Shown one piece after another: positions 8,524 to 17,397 of a DNA stretch of 41,911 nucleotides. Within the stretch, counting starts at the first letter, position 1. Each line of letters begins with the position of its first letter. The position numbers and the translations under genes were made by a program. The stretch lies in contig JAQXRI010000074.1 of the NCBI GenBank assembly GCA_029218445.1, positions 1-41,911 on the forward strand, read 5' to 3'. Under the pieces are notes generated by a model. The model was given only the letters and a program-made list of their open reading frames with translations, was not told the DNA's origin and did no database searches. Source of the stretch: Prevotellaceae bacterium. GTDB taxonomy: Bacteria > Bacteroidota > Bacteroidia > Bacteroidales > Bacteroidaceae.

Positions 8524-9387
8524 ATGAAAAGTGAAACTATGGCATGGTATAGCAAATATCTATCAATTTACGACAAGCCTTTAAGCGAAGTGCCACAAGA
8601 GACAATCGACTACGTTAGCAGAAGGCTAAGGGTGAAGCAGAGCAAGAAGCCGATGGTGTCGGCAGTGGTAATAGCCCACAACGAGGCACGCCGCCTGCCG
8701 GCTTGCCTGTGGTCGCTGAGCGAAATAGCCTCGATGTTCCCTTTAGAAATAATAGGCGTAAACAACGGCTCGACCGACGAAACGGAAGAGGTGTTCAAGG
8801 CTTTCGGCATGACATACTACAACGAAGAGCGCACAAGCCCCGGTTTTGCCAGGCAATGCGGCCTTGACCACACAATAGGCCAATACCACTTCTTCATAGA
8901 TGCCGACACGTTATATCCCCCACTCTACATCAACATAATGATGAAAAAACTGATGTGGGCAAGGACAGCGTGCGTGGGAACCTTCTGGAGCTACTACCCC
9001 GACGAGAACCACTCGCAACGGGCGTTGAGGCGCTATGAACTGATACGCGACACGTTCCTTTACCTACAGCACTTCATGCGACCCGAACTGTGCATACGCG
9101 GCATGACATTCGCCTGCAAAGCCGAACTTGCGCGCCAAGTGGGAATAAGAACCGACATACGCCGAGGCGAAGACGGATCGCTGGCACTGGCTCTGAAGGA
9201 ATACGGCAATATAGAGTTTGTGTATAACAGCAAGGCACGCCCCGTCACTGGATATGGCACACTGGGCAACGGCTCACTGTACGACAGTTTCATCCAGCGC
9301 GCCAAAGTGCAGCTGAAAGGCATTGGCCGCATATTCTACAAAAAGAAACATTACGAAGATTCTGAAGAGAACCTCATAAAACAATGA
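8524..9387 (+). CDS. Family 2 (GT-A) glycosyltransferase
   Basis: The product has 287 residues. The GT2 nucleotide-sugar fold is shown by VSAVVIAHNEARRLPACLWS (residues 45-64), the NNGSTDET turn at 80-87 and the metal-binding DAD at 126-128 in HFFIDADTLY. No transmembrane helix is evident, so it is probably cytoplasmic or membrane-peripheral. It overlaps the next gene, the galactofuranose precursor enzyme glf, by 4 bp (ATGA), indicating translational coupling. A role in a galactofuranose-containing surface glycan is an inference from that pairing. A second in-frame ATG at 8539 is possible. Confidence 0.88.
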   Translation: MKSETMAWYSKYLSIYDKPLSEVPQETIDYVSRRLRVKQSKKPMVSAVVIAHNEARRLPACLWSLSEIASMFPLEIIGVNNGSTDETEEVFKAFGMTYYNEERTSPGFARQCGLDHTIGQYHFFIDADTLYPPLYINIMMKKLMWARTACVGTFWSYYPDENHSQRALRRYELIRDTFLYLQHFMRPELCIRGMTFACKAELARQVGIRTDIRRGEDGSLALALKEYGNIEFVYNSKARPVTGYGTLGNGSLYDSFIQRAKVQLKGIGRIFYKKKHYEDSEENLIKQ

Positions 9388-10529
9388 ACACCATGGGCGG
9401 AAGAAAATACGACTGCCTTATAGTAGGAGCAGGACTTTACGGCTCAATGATGGCCTACAAACTGTCAAGACAAGGCAAACGTTGTCTTGTGATAGACAAG
9501 CGCGACCACTTGGGTGGCAACATACATTGCGAAAACATAGGCGGCATAAACGTCCATAAATACGGCGCACACATCTTCCACACGTCAAACAAGCGCGTGT
9601 GGGACTTTGTCAACTCGATAGTTCCATTCAACCGCTACACCAATTCGCCCCTTGCCAATCATCACGGCAAGCTGTTCAACCTTCCGTTCAACATGAACAC
9701 CTTTGCCCAAATGTGGAACATCGCCACGCCCGACGAAGCACGACGCATAATAGACAAGCAACGGCGTGAAGTGGTAGAGAAGCTGAACGGCAGGGAGCCA
9801 CAGAACCTTGAAGAACAGGCACTTGCGCTTGTGGGCAAGGACATATACGAGACACTGATAAAGCATTACACCGAGAAGCAGTGGGGACGGCGTTGCACCG
9901 ACCTGCCCGCCTTCATCATCAAGCGCCTGCCCATAAGGTTTGTATATGACAACAACTACTTCAACGACACTTATCAAGGCATACCAATAGGCGGATACAA
10001 CATTCTTATAGAAGGACTTTTAAAGGACTGTGACACAGCCACCGGCATAGACTTCTTCGCCACAAGCGAGAAGCTGCCTGCGGCCAACATCGAAAGATGG
10101 AAAGAGCTGGCCGACATACTGGTGTTTACAGGCAAGATAGACGAATACTACGGCTACCGCTACGGCAAGCTCGACTACCGAAGCCTGCGCTTTGAGCACG
10201 ACACTTACGACACGCCCAACTACCAAGGCAACGCCGTAATCAACTATACCGACATGACCGTGCCCTACACACGAACCATAGAGCACAAGCATTTCGAGAT
10301 GTTTGGCGACAAGGTGTATGACATTGCAACGACCGTAGTGACAAAGGAATACCCGCAAGAGTGGCGCGACGGCCTTGAACCTTACTACCCCATAAACGAC
10401 AACCGCAACATGCAACTATACGCAAAATACAAGTCGCTGGCCGACCGTGAACCCGACGTAATCTTCGGCGGCCGCCTGGCCGAATACAAGTATTACGACA
10501 TGGCGCCGATAGTGGAAAAAAACATATAA
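9384..10529 (+). CDS. glf: UDP-galactopyranose mutase
   Basis: This FAD enzyme interconverts UDP-galactopyranose and UDP-galactofuranose, the donor for galactofuranose in surface polysaccharides. The 381-residue length is normal. The FAD-binding Rossmann motif is at residues 14-21 (VGAGLYGS), followed by the acidic strand end VIDKRDHLGGNIH. Other family features are KYGAHIFHTS and the segment GYRYGKLDYRSLRFEHD. It is coupled to the upstream GT2 gene by an ATGA overlap. Downstream lies a toxin-antitoxin-like pair with its own promoter. Confidence 0.95.
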   Translation: MNTMGGRKYDCLIVGAGLYGSMMAYKLSRQGKRCLVIDKRDHLGGNIHCENIGGINVHKYGAHIFHTSNKRVWDFVNSIVPFNRYTNSPLANHHGKLFNLPFNMNTFAQMWNIATPDEARRIIDKQRREVVEKLNGREPQNLEEQALALVGKDIYETLIKHYTEKQWGRRCTDLPAFIIKRLPIRFVYDNNYFNDTYQGIPIGGYNILIEGLLKDCDTATGIDFFATSEKLPAANIERWKELADILVFTGKIDEYYGYRYGKLDYRSLRFEHDTYDTPNYQGNAVINYTDMTVPYTRTIEHKHFEMFGDKVYDIATTVVTKEYPQEWRDGLEPYYPINDNRNMQLYAKYKSLADREPDVIFGGRLAEYKYYDMAPIVEKNI

Positions 10530-10532
10530 ACA

Positions 10533-10564
10533 TTTGGTTGTATCACTTATTCTTTGTACTTTTG
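10533..10564 (+). promoter_or_regulatory. Promoter of the toxin-antitoxin-like pair
   Basis: TTTG (10533-10536) is followed after 20 bp by TACTTTTG (10557-10564). It starts four bases after the glf stop codon and gives the pair its own transcription start. Confidence 0.75.
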
Positions 10565-10595
10565 CACAAAACAACATTATAAACGACAATAGATT

Positions 10596-10859
10596 ATGAG
10601 CACATCGACCATTAATTTAGAAGCAGAAAAAATGGCATTGATTGACTTAATCAACAATGTTAATAGCGTTTCAGTAATAAAATCATTGAAACGTTCATTT
10701 GACCGTACAATTGCAACTGCACTTAAAAAGGATGCAGAAGAATACATTAGTAAAGAAGAAATACTTGAGGGAATACGTAGTGCACTTTGTGAAGTAAAGG
10801 AGTCACAGGAAAAAGGAATAAAATTAATGGACGCAAAACAACTATTGAATGAACTTTGA
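10596..10859 (+). CDS. Small helical protein, putative antitoxin
   Basis: This 87-residue protein is predicted to be largely helical, with no membrane segment. It ends in MDAKQLLNEL. I do not recognise a named family. The antitoxin call rests on its position just upstream of and overlapping (11 bp) a RelE/ParE-like gene, its size, and its own promoter. Both genes are visibly more AT-rich than glf and the following glycosyltransferase, which suggests acquisition separate from the glycan genes. Confidence 0.6.
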   Translation: MSTSTINLEAEKMALIDLINNVNSVSVIKSLKRSFDRTIATALKKDAEEYISKEEILEGIRSALCEVKESQEKGIKLMDAKQLLNEL

Positions 10860-11187
10860 GATTGTAGTTTCCAAGCTCTTTGCTAAAGAAATTAAAAGGC
10901 TTGGAAAGAAATACAAATCGTTGAAAAATGACTACCTTTTGTTGTTAGAAAGGTTAGAAAGAAATCCTTTCGAGGGTACAGACCTTGGGCATGGACTTCG
11001 AAAAGTACGAATGACTATATCCGACAAAAACAAGGGTAAGAGCCATGGAGCTCGTGTCATAACGTTCAACGTATTTGTTGACAAAAGTAACGGAATGATT
11101 CATTTGCTTTACATCTACGACAAGGAAGAACGTTCTTCTATATCTAAAAAAGAAATACTTGATATACTTAAAGAACTAAATATATAA
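10849..11187 (+). CDS. RelE/ParE-family toxin-like protein
   Basis: The protein has 112 residues and the layout of RelE/ParE toxins. The N-terminus is VVSKLFAKEIKRLGKKY. A helical hairpin follows, then LGHGLRKVRMTISDKNKGKS, which is the usual place of basic catalytic residues. Strands with ARVITFNVF and LLYIYDKEER come next, then a C-terminal helix. RelE members cut mRNA on the ribosome and ParE members poison gyrase. The sequence does not decide between them. Its start lies inside the end of the upstream gene, the usual coupling of a type II module. The module splits a glycan gene group. Confidence 0.7.
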   Translation: MNFEIVVSKLFAKEIKRLGKKYKSLKNDYLLLLERLERNPFEGTDLGHGLRKVRMTISDKNKGKSHGARVITFNVFVDKSNGMIHLLYIYDKEERSSISKKEILDILKELNI

Positions 11188-11218
11188 AGAGTGTTTTTAC
11201 CAATAAACAGAAGAAATC

Positions 11219-12367
11219 ATGAAAATACTGTTCATAGTATATCACGGCTTTTCAGAAGTAAGTGGCATAAGCAAAAAGATACACTATCAAGTGAAAGGCT
11301 TGAGGCAGAATGGACACGAAGTGCATCTCTGCTACTATGACTTTGACTCTCGCGGACACCGCTGTAGATATGTTGACGACAGCGTCATTGCCGACTATGG
11401 CACTGGCAAGCTTGCGGCATTAAGGCAACGATTTGACTATGGCGTAATATACGACTACTGCAAGCGTCGTGGCATACAAATGGCGTATGCACGCTCATTT
11501 CAAAACGCCACCCCACAGCTCATACGCCTTTTCAAAAGGCTGAAGGCACTGGGGGTGAAGTGCGTAATGGAAATACCAACCTATCCCTACGACTGCGAAT
11601 TCACGGGCCTTGGCTTTAAGGAACGAATGAAACTGCGCATCGACAAAATGTTCCGTCATGAGTTGGCAAGGCAGATGGAAGCCATTGTGACTTTCTCGGA
11701 AGCAGAACAGATATTCGGCCAAAAAACCATAAAAATAAGCAACGGAGTGGATTTTGATGCCGTCCCGATACACAACTATCATGCAAGCGACAACACGCTG
11801 AACCTGATAGGAGTGGCCGAAGTGCATTTCTGGCATGGCTTTGACAGGGTTATAGCAGGCATTGGCGAATACTACCGCAACAACAGGCACACCAGGAATG
11901 TCGTGTTTCATATAGTAGGAGGAGTATGGAAGACTGAGATGCACGGCTCAATGCACGCACCCGGATATGCCGAACTGATAGAAAAATATGGAATAGCCGA
12001 ACATGTGGTATTCCACGGACAACTTTTCGGCAAGGACCTCGACGACGTGTTCAACAAGAGTGCCTTTGCCATTGGCAGTTTGGCAAGACACAGAAGCGGC
12101 ATAACAACCATCAAGACACTAAAGAACAGAGAGTATGCCACACGCGGCATTCCTTTCATCTATTCAGAACATGATCCCGACTTCGAATATCAACCATACA
12201 TTGTGAAAGCACCTGCCGATGAATCGCCTATAGACATAGGAAAGATAATCGAGTTTGTTGAACACTTCGACATGAAGCCCGAAGACATAAGAAAGTCGGT
12301 GGAACACCTAAGTTGGAAAAGGCAGATGCAGATGGTGGTTGATGCTATAAGCCACAGTCAGCGTTGA
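11219..12367 (+). CDS. GT-B glycosyltransferase (GT4-like)
   Basis: This 382-residue soluble protein starts with a Rossmann-like strand and glycine turn (KILFIVYHGFSEVSGISKK). The second domain starts near residue 195 (NLIGVAEVHFWHGFDRV) and continues with VVFHIVGGVWKTEMHG and a VVFHGQLFGKDLDDVFNKS segment of the type seen before the sugar-nucleotide site in GT4 enzymes. The usual E-x7-E motif is not clear (the equivalent region reads HRSGITTIKTLKNREYA), so donor type and activity are uncertain. It follows the toxin-like gene by 31 bp and ends 12 bp before the convergent glycosyltransferase. Confidence 0.75.
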   Translation: MKILFIVYHGFSEVSGISKKIHYQVKGLRQNGHEVHLCYYDFDSRGHRCRYVDDSVIADYGTGKLAALRQRFDYGVIYDYCKRRGIQMAYARSFQNATPQLIRLFKRLKALGVKCVMEIPTYPYDCEFTGLGFKERMKLRIDKMFRHELARQMEAIVTFSEAEQIFGQKTIKISNGVDFDAVPIHNYHASDNTLNLIGVAEVHFWHGFDRVIAGIGEYYRNNRHTRNVVFHIVGGVWKTEMHGSMHAPGYAELIEKYGIAEHVVFHGQLFGKDLDDVFNKSAFAIGSLARHRSGITTIKTLKNREYATRGIPFIYSEHDPDFEYQPYIVKAPADESPIDIGKIIEFVEHFDMKPEDIRKSVEHLSWKRQMQMVVDAISHSQR

Positions 12368-12379
12368 TACTCATAATGG

Positions 12380-13519
12380 CTACAAACCGTCAAACAGGTC
12401 AATCCACCGGCACATGATGTTATCTACACGATAATGGCTTGCCTTCTGCTTGGCTTTTTCACCCATGCGTAGTCTTTCGTCTTCATGCTCAATAAGATAG
12501 CATATCTTCTCGGCAAGCAGCGGAACATTGCCGTTATCGACCAAGATGCCGTCTTCACCGTCGGACACTATGGCACGGGGGCCATAAGGACATGCAAACG
12601 ACACTACGGGCAACTTTGTGGCCATTGCCTCTATCAACACCAAGCCAAAACCCTCAAACCTGGAACTTAGCACGAATATGGAAGCGTCGGCAAACTTCTC
12701 GTAAATGTTGTTGGTGGCAGGATTGATGCTTGCACTGTCGCCTACTCCACACTCAACTGCCATTCGAGCATAATCGTCACTGTTTCCTCCTCCATAAATT
12801 TCGAGTTTCCAGTCAGGGTGTCTCTTCGCCACCATGGCCCATGCCTGAAGCAGGAGGTCAAAGCCTTTTTCATGACAATAGCGTCCGGCGGCAACAACCT
12901 TCTTGTTGTGCAGGGTGCTTTCTATGGAGGGAGGCACGTTCAGCGGATTGGGAATGGCAACCACATTGTCCAGTTCCTTCCAATTGTTCTTGTCCTCATC
13001 GGTCAATACGACAAAGCGGTCGAGCTTCTTCAATTTTCCAAGCAAATTGCGCATCCAAACCTTTGCGAAAACCTTTTTTACGGCATTGGAGTCGTTACCT
13101 TCAAAGTTTCTGTAGTGTGAACGGTTAATGTGCATTTCGCCAACCTTTTTGCTCCCGTCGTTCAAAGACGTGATGAAATTGATTTCCCTGCGCAATGTGG
13201 TGACGGTAATGTCGGGTTTTATTTTCACAAGCGCCTGCTTGAGCTTTCTTCTATACGACACTTGTTTCTTGAGATAAACAGGTATTTTGCCCACAAAACC
13301 ATGATGCCACAACTCCTCAAAATTGATGTCAAGGTTTACTACATGTATTTTGTCAGACAGAGGGAAATATGGCTTCTTACCTTTCCCGTCGGTGAGTATG
13401 ACCCAAACGTCATATCCGGCCACATCAGCCAGATAGTTCATCTTGGTTGTCAACACTCTTTCTATTCCTCCTGCAATATAAAGGGAAGGCGTGCAGTATG
13501 CTATTTTTTTATTGACCAT
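12380..13519 (-). CDS. Family 4 glycosyltransferase
   Basis: This 379-residue GT-B enzyme starts with IAYCTPSLYIAGGIERVLTT, the glycine-rich acceptor-side loop of GT4 enzymes. The C-terminal domain has VVAAGRYCHEKGFDLLLQAW and LEIYGGG, then the signature RFEGFGLVLIEAMATKLPVV with the E-x7-E pair. It probably acts at the cytoplasmic membrane in lipopolysaccharide or capsule assembly. It runs convergent to the other GT-B gene and lies 105 bp downstream of the ttcA-like gene on the same strand. Confidence 0.88.
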   Translation of the reverse strand: MVNKKIAYCTPSLYIAGGIERVLTTKMNYLADVAGYDVWVILTDGKGKKPYFPLSDKIHVVNLDINFEELWHHGFVGKIPVYLKKQVSYRRKLKQALVKIKPDITVTTLRREINFITSLNDGSKKVGEMHINRSHYRNFEGNDSNAVKKVFAKVWMRNLLGKLKKLDRFVVLTDEDKNNWKELDNVVAIPNPLNVPPSIESTLHNKKVVAAGRYCHEKGFDLLLQAWAMVAKRHPDWKLEIYGGGNSDDYARMAVECGVGDSASINPATNNIYEKFADASIFVLSSRFEGFGLVLIEAMATKLPVVSFACPYGPRAIVSDGEDGILVDNGNVPLLAEKICYLIEHEDERLRMGEKAKQKASHYRVDNIMCRWIDLFDGL

Positions 13520-13624
13520 GACATTGGCAGAAATTTACTGTTCGACATATTATTTTTTTAGCGGCGAAGCTTATTATTATGTTGAGTCATTGGAAATTTC
13601 CGTTCAAAGGCTTTGAACAGAAAC

Positions 13625-14338
13625 CTATTCAACCAGTTTCCCTTCGGCTTCCAAGGCATTCCATATTGAGTAGCGGACTTCGGGAGCCATTTCTTCTATC
13701 TGTTTGTATAGGTTTCGGATGGAAGTTCGGTGAGAGTCGGTTTCGTAGGGACAGAGCTTCACTTGCTTCTCATAGCCACTCATTTCGGCGTATGCCCTGA
13801 TGTCCTTTTCCTCGCAGAAGCAGAGTGGACGTATGATGGTCAGCGGCATCTTGCGCATCTTCAACACAACGGGCATCGTGGAGAAGTGGCCTTGGAAGAT
13901 GGTGTTCATCAGTGCCGTATGGATTATGTCGTCGTTATGGTGGCCGAGGGCTATCTTGTTGCAGCCAAGTTGCTGTGCGAGGTTGAACATCTGTTTACGT
14001 CGGTGCCACGAACAAAGGAAACATTTTGGCTTGTGCGTAGGTATTGTCTCGTCAAACGATGTAGTCACCACATGAAGCCTTACGCCAAGATTGTCGCAAA
14101 AGCGCGAGAGATAATCCGTTGATGTCTCATATTTCACGTTTGCCATTCTTACATGAATGGCCTCAACCGTAAACTTAGGTTTGATTATTCGGCTTCGCTT
14201 GGCCAGAAGTTCGAGCAGCAACAACGAATCCTTGCCGCCCGAAAGGCCGACAAGGATGTGGTCGCCGTCTTCAATAACGCCGTAACGGCCCATCGCCTTC
14301 TTGAACGCTTTGTTCAAACGCTGCTCTACTTCCGTCAT
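13625..14338 (-). CDS. ttcA: TtcA-like tRNA 2-thiocytidine biosynthesis protein
   Basis: This PP-loop ATPase has 237 residues. SGGKDS is at residues 33-38 and a CFLC motif gives Cys106 and Cys109. The following WHRRKQMFNLAQQLGCNKIALGHHNDD matches the TtcA core. TtcA thiolates cytidine 32 of some tRNAs using an iron-sulfur cluster. The C-terminal region has only one Cys (196) where a second CxxC is often found. The frame is open about 40 codons further upstream, but the ATG at 14336-14338 starts at MTEVEQRLNKAF and overlaps the stop of the upstream DUF486 gene (ATGA). It is the last gene of the serS operon. Confidence 0.85.
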   Translation of the reverse strand: MTEVEQRLNKAFKKAMGRYGVIEDGDHILVGLSGGKDSLLLLELLAKRSRIIKPKFTVEAIHVRMANVKYETSTDYLSRFCDNLGVRLHVVTTSFDETIPTHKPKCFLCSWHRRKQMFNLAQQLGCNKIALGHHNDDIIHTALMNTIFQGHFSTMPVVLKMRKMPLTIIRPLCFCEEKDIRAYAEMSGYEKQVKLCPYETDSHRTSIRNLYKQIEEMAPEVRYSIWNALEAEGKLVE

Positions 14339-14703
14339 TTCATGAATACAAGATAAACCGCACAGATGATAAGGAAGAACGCAAGGATGTGGTTCCAATG
14401 CAGATTCTGCCCCTGAAACATAATGTTGGCTATTACGGCAAACACGCCAAGGCTTATGCACTCCTGTATAACCTTCAGCTGTACGAGATTAAAAGGTCCG
14501 CCGTTGCCCGTGAAACCAAGGCGGTTAGCCGGCACCTGACAGCAATACTCGAAAAAGGCGATGCCCCATGAAAAGGCTATCACCCCAAGGAGAGGCCACT
14601 TTGAGGCCACTCCCGTCTCCTGCAGTTTAAGATGCCCATACCAAGCAAGTGTCATGAAGACATTGCTTAGTATGAGCAACATTATGGTATAAAGTCCGTT
14701 CAT
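14335..14703 (-). CDS. DUF486 (DMT-type) small membrane protein
   Basis: This protein of about 122 residues has four hydrophobic helices (for example residues 1-20, 35-55, 77-93 and 100-120) and the family features NVFMTLAWYGHLK and FEYCCQVPANRLGF. It belongs to the DUF486 branch of the drug/metabolite transporter superfamily, with unknown substrate. The ATG at 14703 is used; an in-frame TTG six bases upstream is less likely because it overlaps the preceding 36-residue gene. The gap to that gene is 2 bp, and it overlaps ttcA by 4 bp. Confidence 0.88.
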   Translation of the reverse strand: MNGLYTIMLLILSNVFMTLAWYGHLKLQETGVASKWPLLGVIAFSWGIAFFEYCCQVPANRLGFTGNGGPFNLVQLKVIQECISLGVFAVIANIMFQGQNLHWNHILAFFLIICAVYLVFMK

Positions 14704-14705
14704 CG

Positions 14706-14816
14706 TCAAGCTAAATCATTATCTCGCAACCAATGTTTTCCCTTGGGTGTAAGAAACCATAACAGAACTAAGACACATGGAATACCTACCATGCCCAAAA
14801 TAATATAAGTACCCAT
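14706..14816 (-). CDS. 36-residue membrane microprotein
   Basis: I translated this by hand: ATG at 14814-14816, stop TGA at 14706-14708. It reads MGTYIILGMVGIPCVLVLLW followed by a basic tail with TPKGKHWLRDND. It has one hydrophobic helix (about residues 4-22) followed by a positively charged end, which suggests a cytoplasmic C-terminus. It sits 4 bp after the preceding small gene and 2 bp before the DUF486 start, so it fits exactly in the operon. I do not know a function. Coding status rests on spacing, composition and the clean membrane-helix pattern. Confidence 0.65.
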   Translation of the reverse strand: MGTYIILGMVGIPCVLVLLWFLTPKGKHWLRDNDLA

Positions 14817-14820
14817 AATA

Positions 14821-15015
14821 CTACTTTTTCTTATTATCTTTTTTATTTGATAAAATCAATCCTAATAGCAAGAGTGTGACAGATACTGTTCCACTAAGTA
14901 CATATATCAACCATCTGCTGTCGGCCAAATCCTTTATTAACGATGCGACAAATACACCTGTTAGGAAATATTTTGAAACATCAATAAGGTAATTACCAAG
15001 TTTCTCTTTCCACAT
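14821..15015 (-). CDS. Small two-helix membrane protein (possibly DUF6722-like)
   Basis: The protein has 64 residues from the ATG at 15015 and starts MWKEKLGNYLIDVSKYFLTG. Two hydrophobic helices lie at about 12-28 and 35-55, followed by a Lys/Asn-rich cytoplasmic tail. The length and the LGNYLIDVSKY pattern recall a small Bacteroidetes family of unknown function; I recall this only from memory. It follows the fused NfnAB-like gene by 6 bp and precedes the 36-residue microprotein by 4 bp. Confidence 0.7.
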   Translation of the reverse strand: MWKEKLGNYLIDVSKYFLTGVFVASLIKDLADSRWLIYVLSGTVSVTLLLLGLILSNKKDNKKK

Positions 15016-15021
15016 CAAGCT

Positions 15022-17388
15022 TTATCCTTTTAGTTTCTCGTTCATTGCAGCAGCAGCACGACGGCCGTCACCCATGGCAAGGATTACGGTTGCTCCACCG
15101 CGCACGATGTCGCCACCGGCAAACACCGTAGGACGTGAACTCTGCATCTGCTCGTTCACGGCGATGGTGTTCTTTCGGCCAAGTTCCAGACCTTCAATTG
15201 ACTTAGGCACAAGCGGATTGGGCGATACGCCAACGGCCACTATCACCTGGTCAACATCTATCGTCACTGTCTTTCCCTCAACTGGCACAGGGCTGCGACG
15301 ACCTGATGCATCGGGCTCACCAAGCTCCATCACCTGAAGCACGGCTTGGCATACGGCACCATTCTCGTCGGCCTTGTATTCTATAGGATTGTGCAGGCAA
15401 AGGAAGTTGATGCCTTCTTCCTTGGCATGCTTAACCTCTTCGAGTCGTGCAGGCATTTCCTCTTCCGAACGACGATAAACAAGCGTTACGTCGGCACCCA
15501 GGCGCTTGGCCGTGCGGCAAGAGTCCATGGCGGTATTGCCGCCACCTACTACTATCACCTTCTTGCCAAGGTTGATTGGCGTGTCGGTTGTAGGATTGGC
15601 AGCGTCCATGAGATTTACACGTGTGAGGTATTCGTTGGACGACATGATGTTGATGGCGTTCTCTCCCGGAATGTTCATGAAGTTGGGCAGGCCTGCTCCT
15701 GATGCAACGAATATGCCCTTGAAGCCATCGGCCTCCAACTGCTCTACGGTAATGGTCTTGCCTACGATGCAGTCGGTCAGGAAGTGTACGCCCATCTTCT
15801 TCAAGTTGGATATTTCTACATCTACGATGTTGTTAGGCAAACGGAACTCGGGTATGCCATACTTCAGCACTCCGCCAATCTCATGCAATGCCTCAAACAC
15901 ATGCACGTCATATCCCAACTTAACCATGTCGCCCGCAAAGCTCAAGCCAGCAGGACCTGAACCAACGACGGCCACCTTTATGCCATTGGAAGGAGCCACT
16001 TCGGGCAGCGACATCTGACCGCTCTCACGCTCATAGTCGGCAGCGAAACGCTCAAGATAGCCGATGGCCACGGCCGGCTCGTTCATCTTCAGGTGTATGC
16101 ATCGGCTTTCACACTGCTTTTCCTGTGGGCACACACGACCACAAACGGCAGGCAGTGCCGACGTCTGCTTCAGCACTTTTGCGGCACCAAGTATGTTGCC
16201 TCGCTCGATGTTCTTTATAAACGACGGTATGTTGATGTTTACAGGACAGCCCTCAACACAGGTTGGCTTGGCACAGTCAAGGCAACGCTTGGCCTCGGTC
16301 ATGGCCATTTCGAGTGTCAATCCCTTGTTTACTTCTTCGGTACGTGTCGTAGCGCGATATACGGGGTCAAGCTCTGGCATGACTACACGCTTGATGGCGG
16401 TACGCTCTTTCGGCTTCATCGTGGCACGCACTGCCTTGCGCCAGTCGGCGTTGCGGTCGGTAAGGCTTTCCACCGGCTCTTCCTCACACGCCTTACAGGT
16501 TGGCTGGGCGGCGGCATCTGCTTCGGCAGTTTTTTCTTCGGGTTTGTCCTTCACTTCCAATCCGCTGAGGTGCTCGCTGTAGTGTGCCATTTCCTCCTGT
16601 TCCTCACGCTTGAATGTGCCCATACGCTTGAACATCTCATCCCAATCGACAAGTGCGCCGTCGAACTCAGGGCCGTCGATACACACAAACTTTGTCTTTC
16701 CGCCAATGGTGAGGCGGCAGGCACCACACATGCCGGTACCGTCAACCATGATGGTGTTGAGCGATACGTCGGTTGGTATGTTGTATTTCTGCGTCAACAG
16801 ACAGCTGAACTTCATCATTATTGGAGGGCCGATGGCAAACACGCGGTCGATGTGCTCCTGCTGTATGAATTTCTCAATGCCGACAGTAACGACTCCCTTT
16901 TCGCCATACGAGCCGTCGTCGGTCATTATGATAAGCTCGTCGCTGCTTTCACGTACTTCGTCCTCAAGTATAATAAGGTCGCGCGAACGTCCGGCGATGA
17001 CCGACAAGACGCGGTTGCCTGCGGCCTTCAATGCGCGCATGATGGGGAGCATTGGAGCCACACCCACTCCACCGCCGGCACATATTACCGTTCCGAACTT
17101 CTCAATATGTGTAGGATTGCCCAGCGGACCTACTACGTCGGTGATATAGTCGCCCTCGTTAAGTTCGCACAATTTCTGTGACGAGAGTCCTACTCTCTGC
17201 ACAACGATGGTAATGGTACCCTTCTGAATGTCTGAATCGGCAATGGTCAACGGCATTCGCTCGCCCTTGTTGCCTACTCTGACAATTACGAAGTTGCCCG
17301 CCTTACGGCTCTTGGCAATCAGTGGAGCCTCAACTTCAAAGAGAAAAACCTTCTCCGAAAATTGATGTTTTCTGATGATTTTGTTCAT
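15022..17388 (-). CDS. Fused NfnA/NfnB-type oxidoreductase (PyrK-like + glutamate-synthase-small-subunit-like)
   Basis: This 788-residue fusion is typical of Bacteroidetes. Residues 1-250 form a ferredoxin-reductase-like FAD/NAD module ending in a [2Fe-2S] site with Cys221, Cys224 and Cys236, and Asp216 nearby. An acidic linker (about 255-340) carries CKAC at 298-301. Residues 345-788 match GltD/NfnB: two cysteine sets (369, 372, 377, 381 and 416, 420, 426, 430) for [4Fe-4S] clusters, an FAD Rossmann motif at 474-483 (VVGSGPAGLS), an NADPH Rossmann motif at 612-620 (IVVGGGNTA) and AGGD at 757-760. Nfn enzymes bifurcate electrons between NADH, NADPH and ferredoxin. Databases often name such fusions dihydroorotate dehydrogenase B/glutamate synthase. 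No GltB large subunit is adjacent, favouring the Nfn role. It follows serS by 9 bp. Confidence 0.88.
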   Translation of the reverse strand: MNKIIRKHQFSEKVFLFEVEAPLIAKSRKAGNFVIVRVGNKGERMPLTIADSDIQKGTITIVVQRVGLSSQKLCELNEGDYITDVVGPLGNPTHIEKFGTVICAGGGVGVAPMLPIMRALKAAGNRVLSVIAGRSRDLIILEDEVRESSDELIIMTDDGSYGEKGVVTVGIEKFIQQEHIDRVFAIGPPIMMKFSCLLTQKYNIPTDVSLNTIMVDGTGMCGACRLTIGGKTKFVCIDGPEFDGALVDWDEMFKRMGTFKREEQEEMAHYSEHLSGLEVKDKPEEKTAEADAAAQPTCKACEEEPVESLTDRNADWRKAVRATMKPKERTAIKRVVMPELDPVYRATTRTEEVNKGLTLEMAMTEAKRCLDCAKPTCVEGCPVNINIPSFIKNIERGNILGAAKVLKQTSALPAVCGRVCPQEKQCESRCIHLKMNEPAVAIGYLERFAADYERESGQMSLPEVAPSNGIKVAVVGSGPAGLSFAGDMVKLGYDVHVFEALHEIGGVLKYGIPEFRLPNNIVDVEISNLKKMGVHFLTDCIVGKTITVEQLEADGFKGIFVASGAGLPNFMNIPGENAINIMSSNEYLTRVNLMDAANPTTDTPINLGKKVIVVGGGNTAMDSCRTAKRLGADVTLVYRRSEEEMPARLEEVKHAKEEGINFLCLHNPIEYKADENGAVCQAVLQVMELGEPDASGRRSPVPVEGKTVTIDVDQVIVAVGVSPNPLVPKSIEGLELGRKNTIAVNEQMQSSRPTVFAGGDIVRGGATVILAMGDGRRAAAAMNEKLKG

Positions 17389-17397
17389 TTTGATAAG

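Noticed and set aside
14706..14709. A TTG start for the DUF486 protein two codons upstream.
   Set aside because: It would overlap the 36-residue gene, whereas the ATG at 14703 gives a clean 2-bp gap.
15016..15018. A TTG start for the 64-residue membrane protein one codon upstream.
   Set aside because: The adjacent ATG at 15015 is sufficient and gives normal spacing.
16093..17181. A 362-codon plus-strand frame inside the Nfn-like fusion gene.
   Set aside because: The minus-strand product has all expected cysteine and Rossmann motifs, so the plus-strand frame is an antisense artefact.
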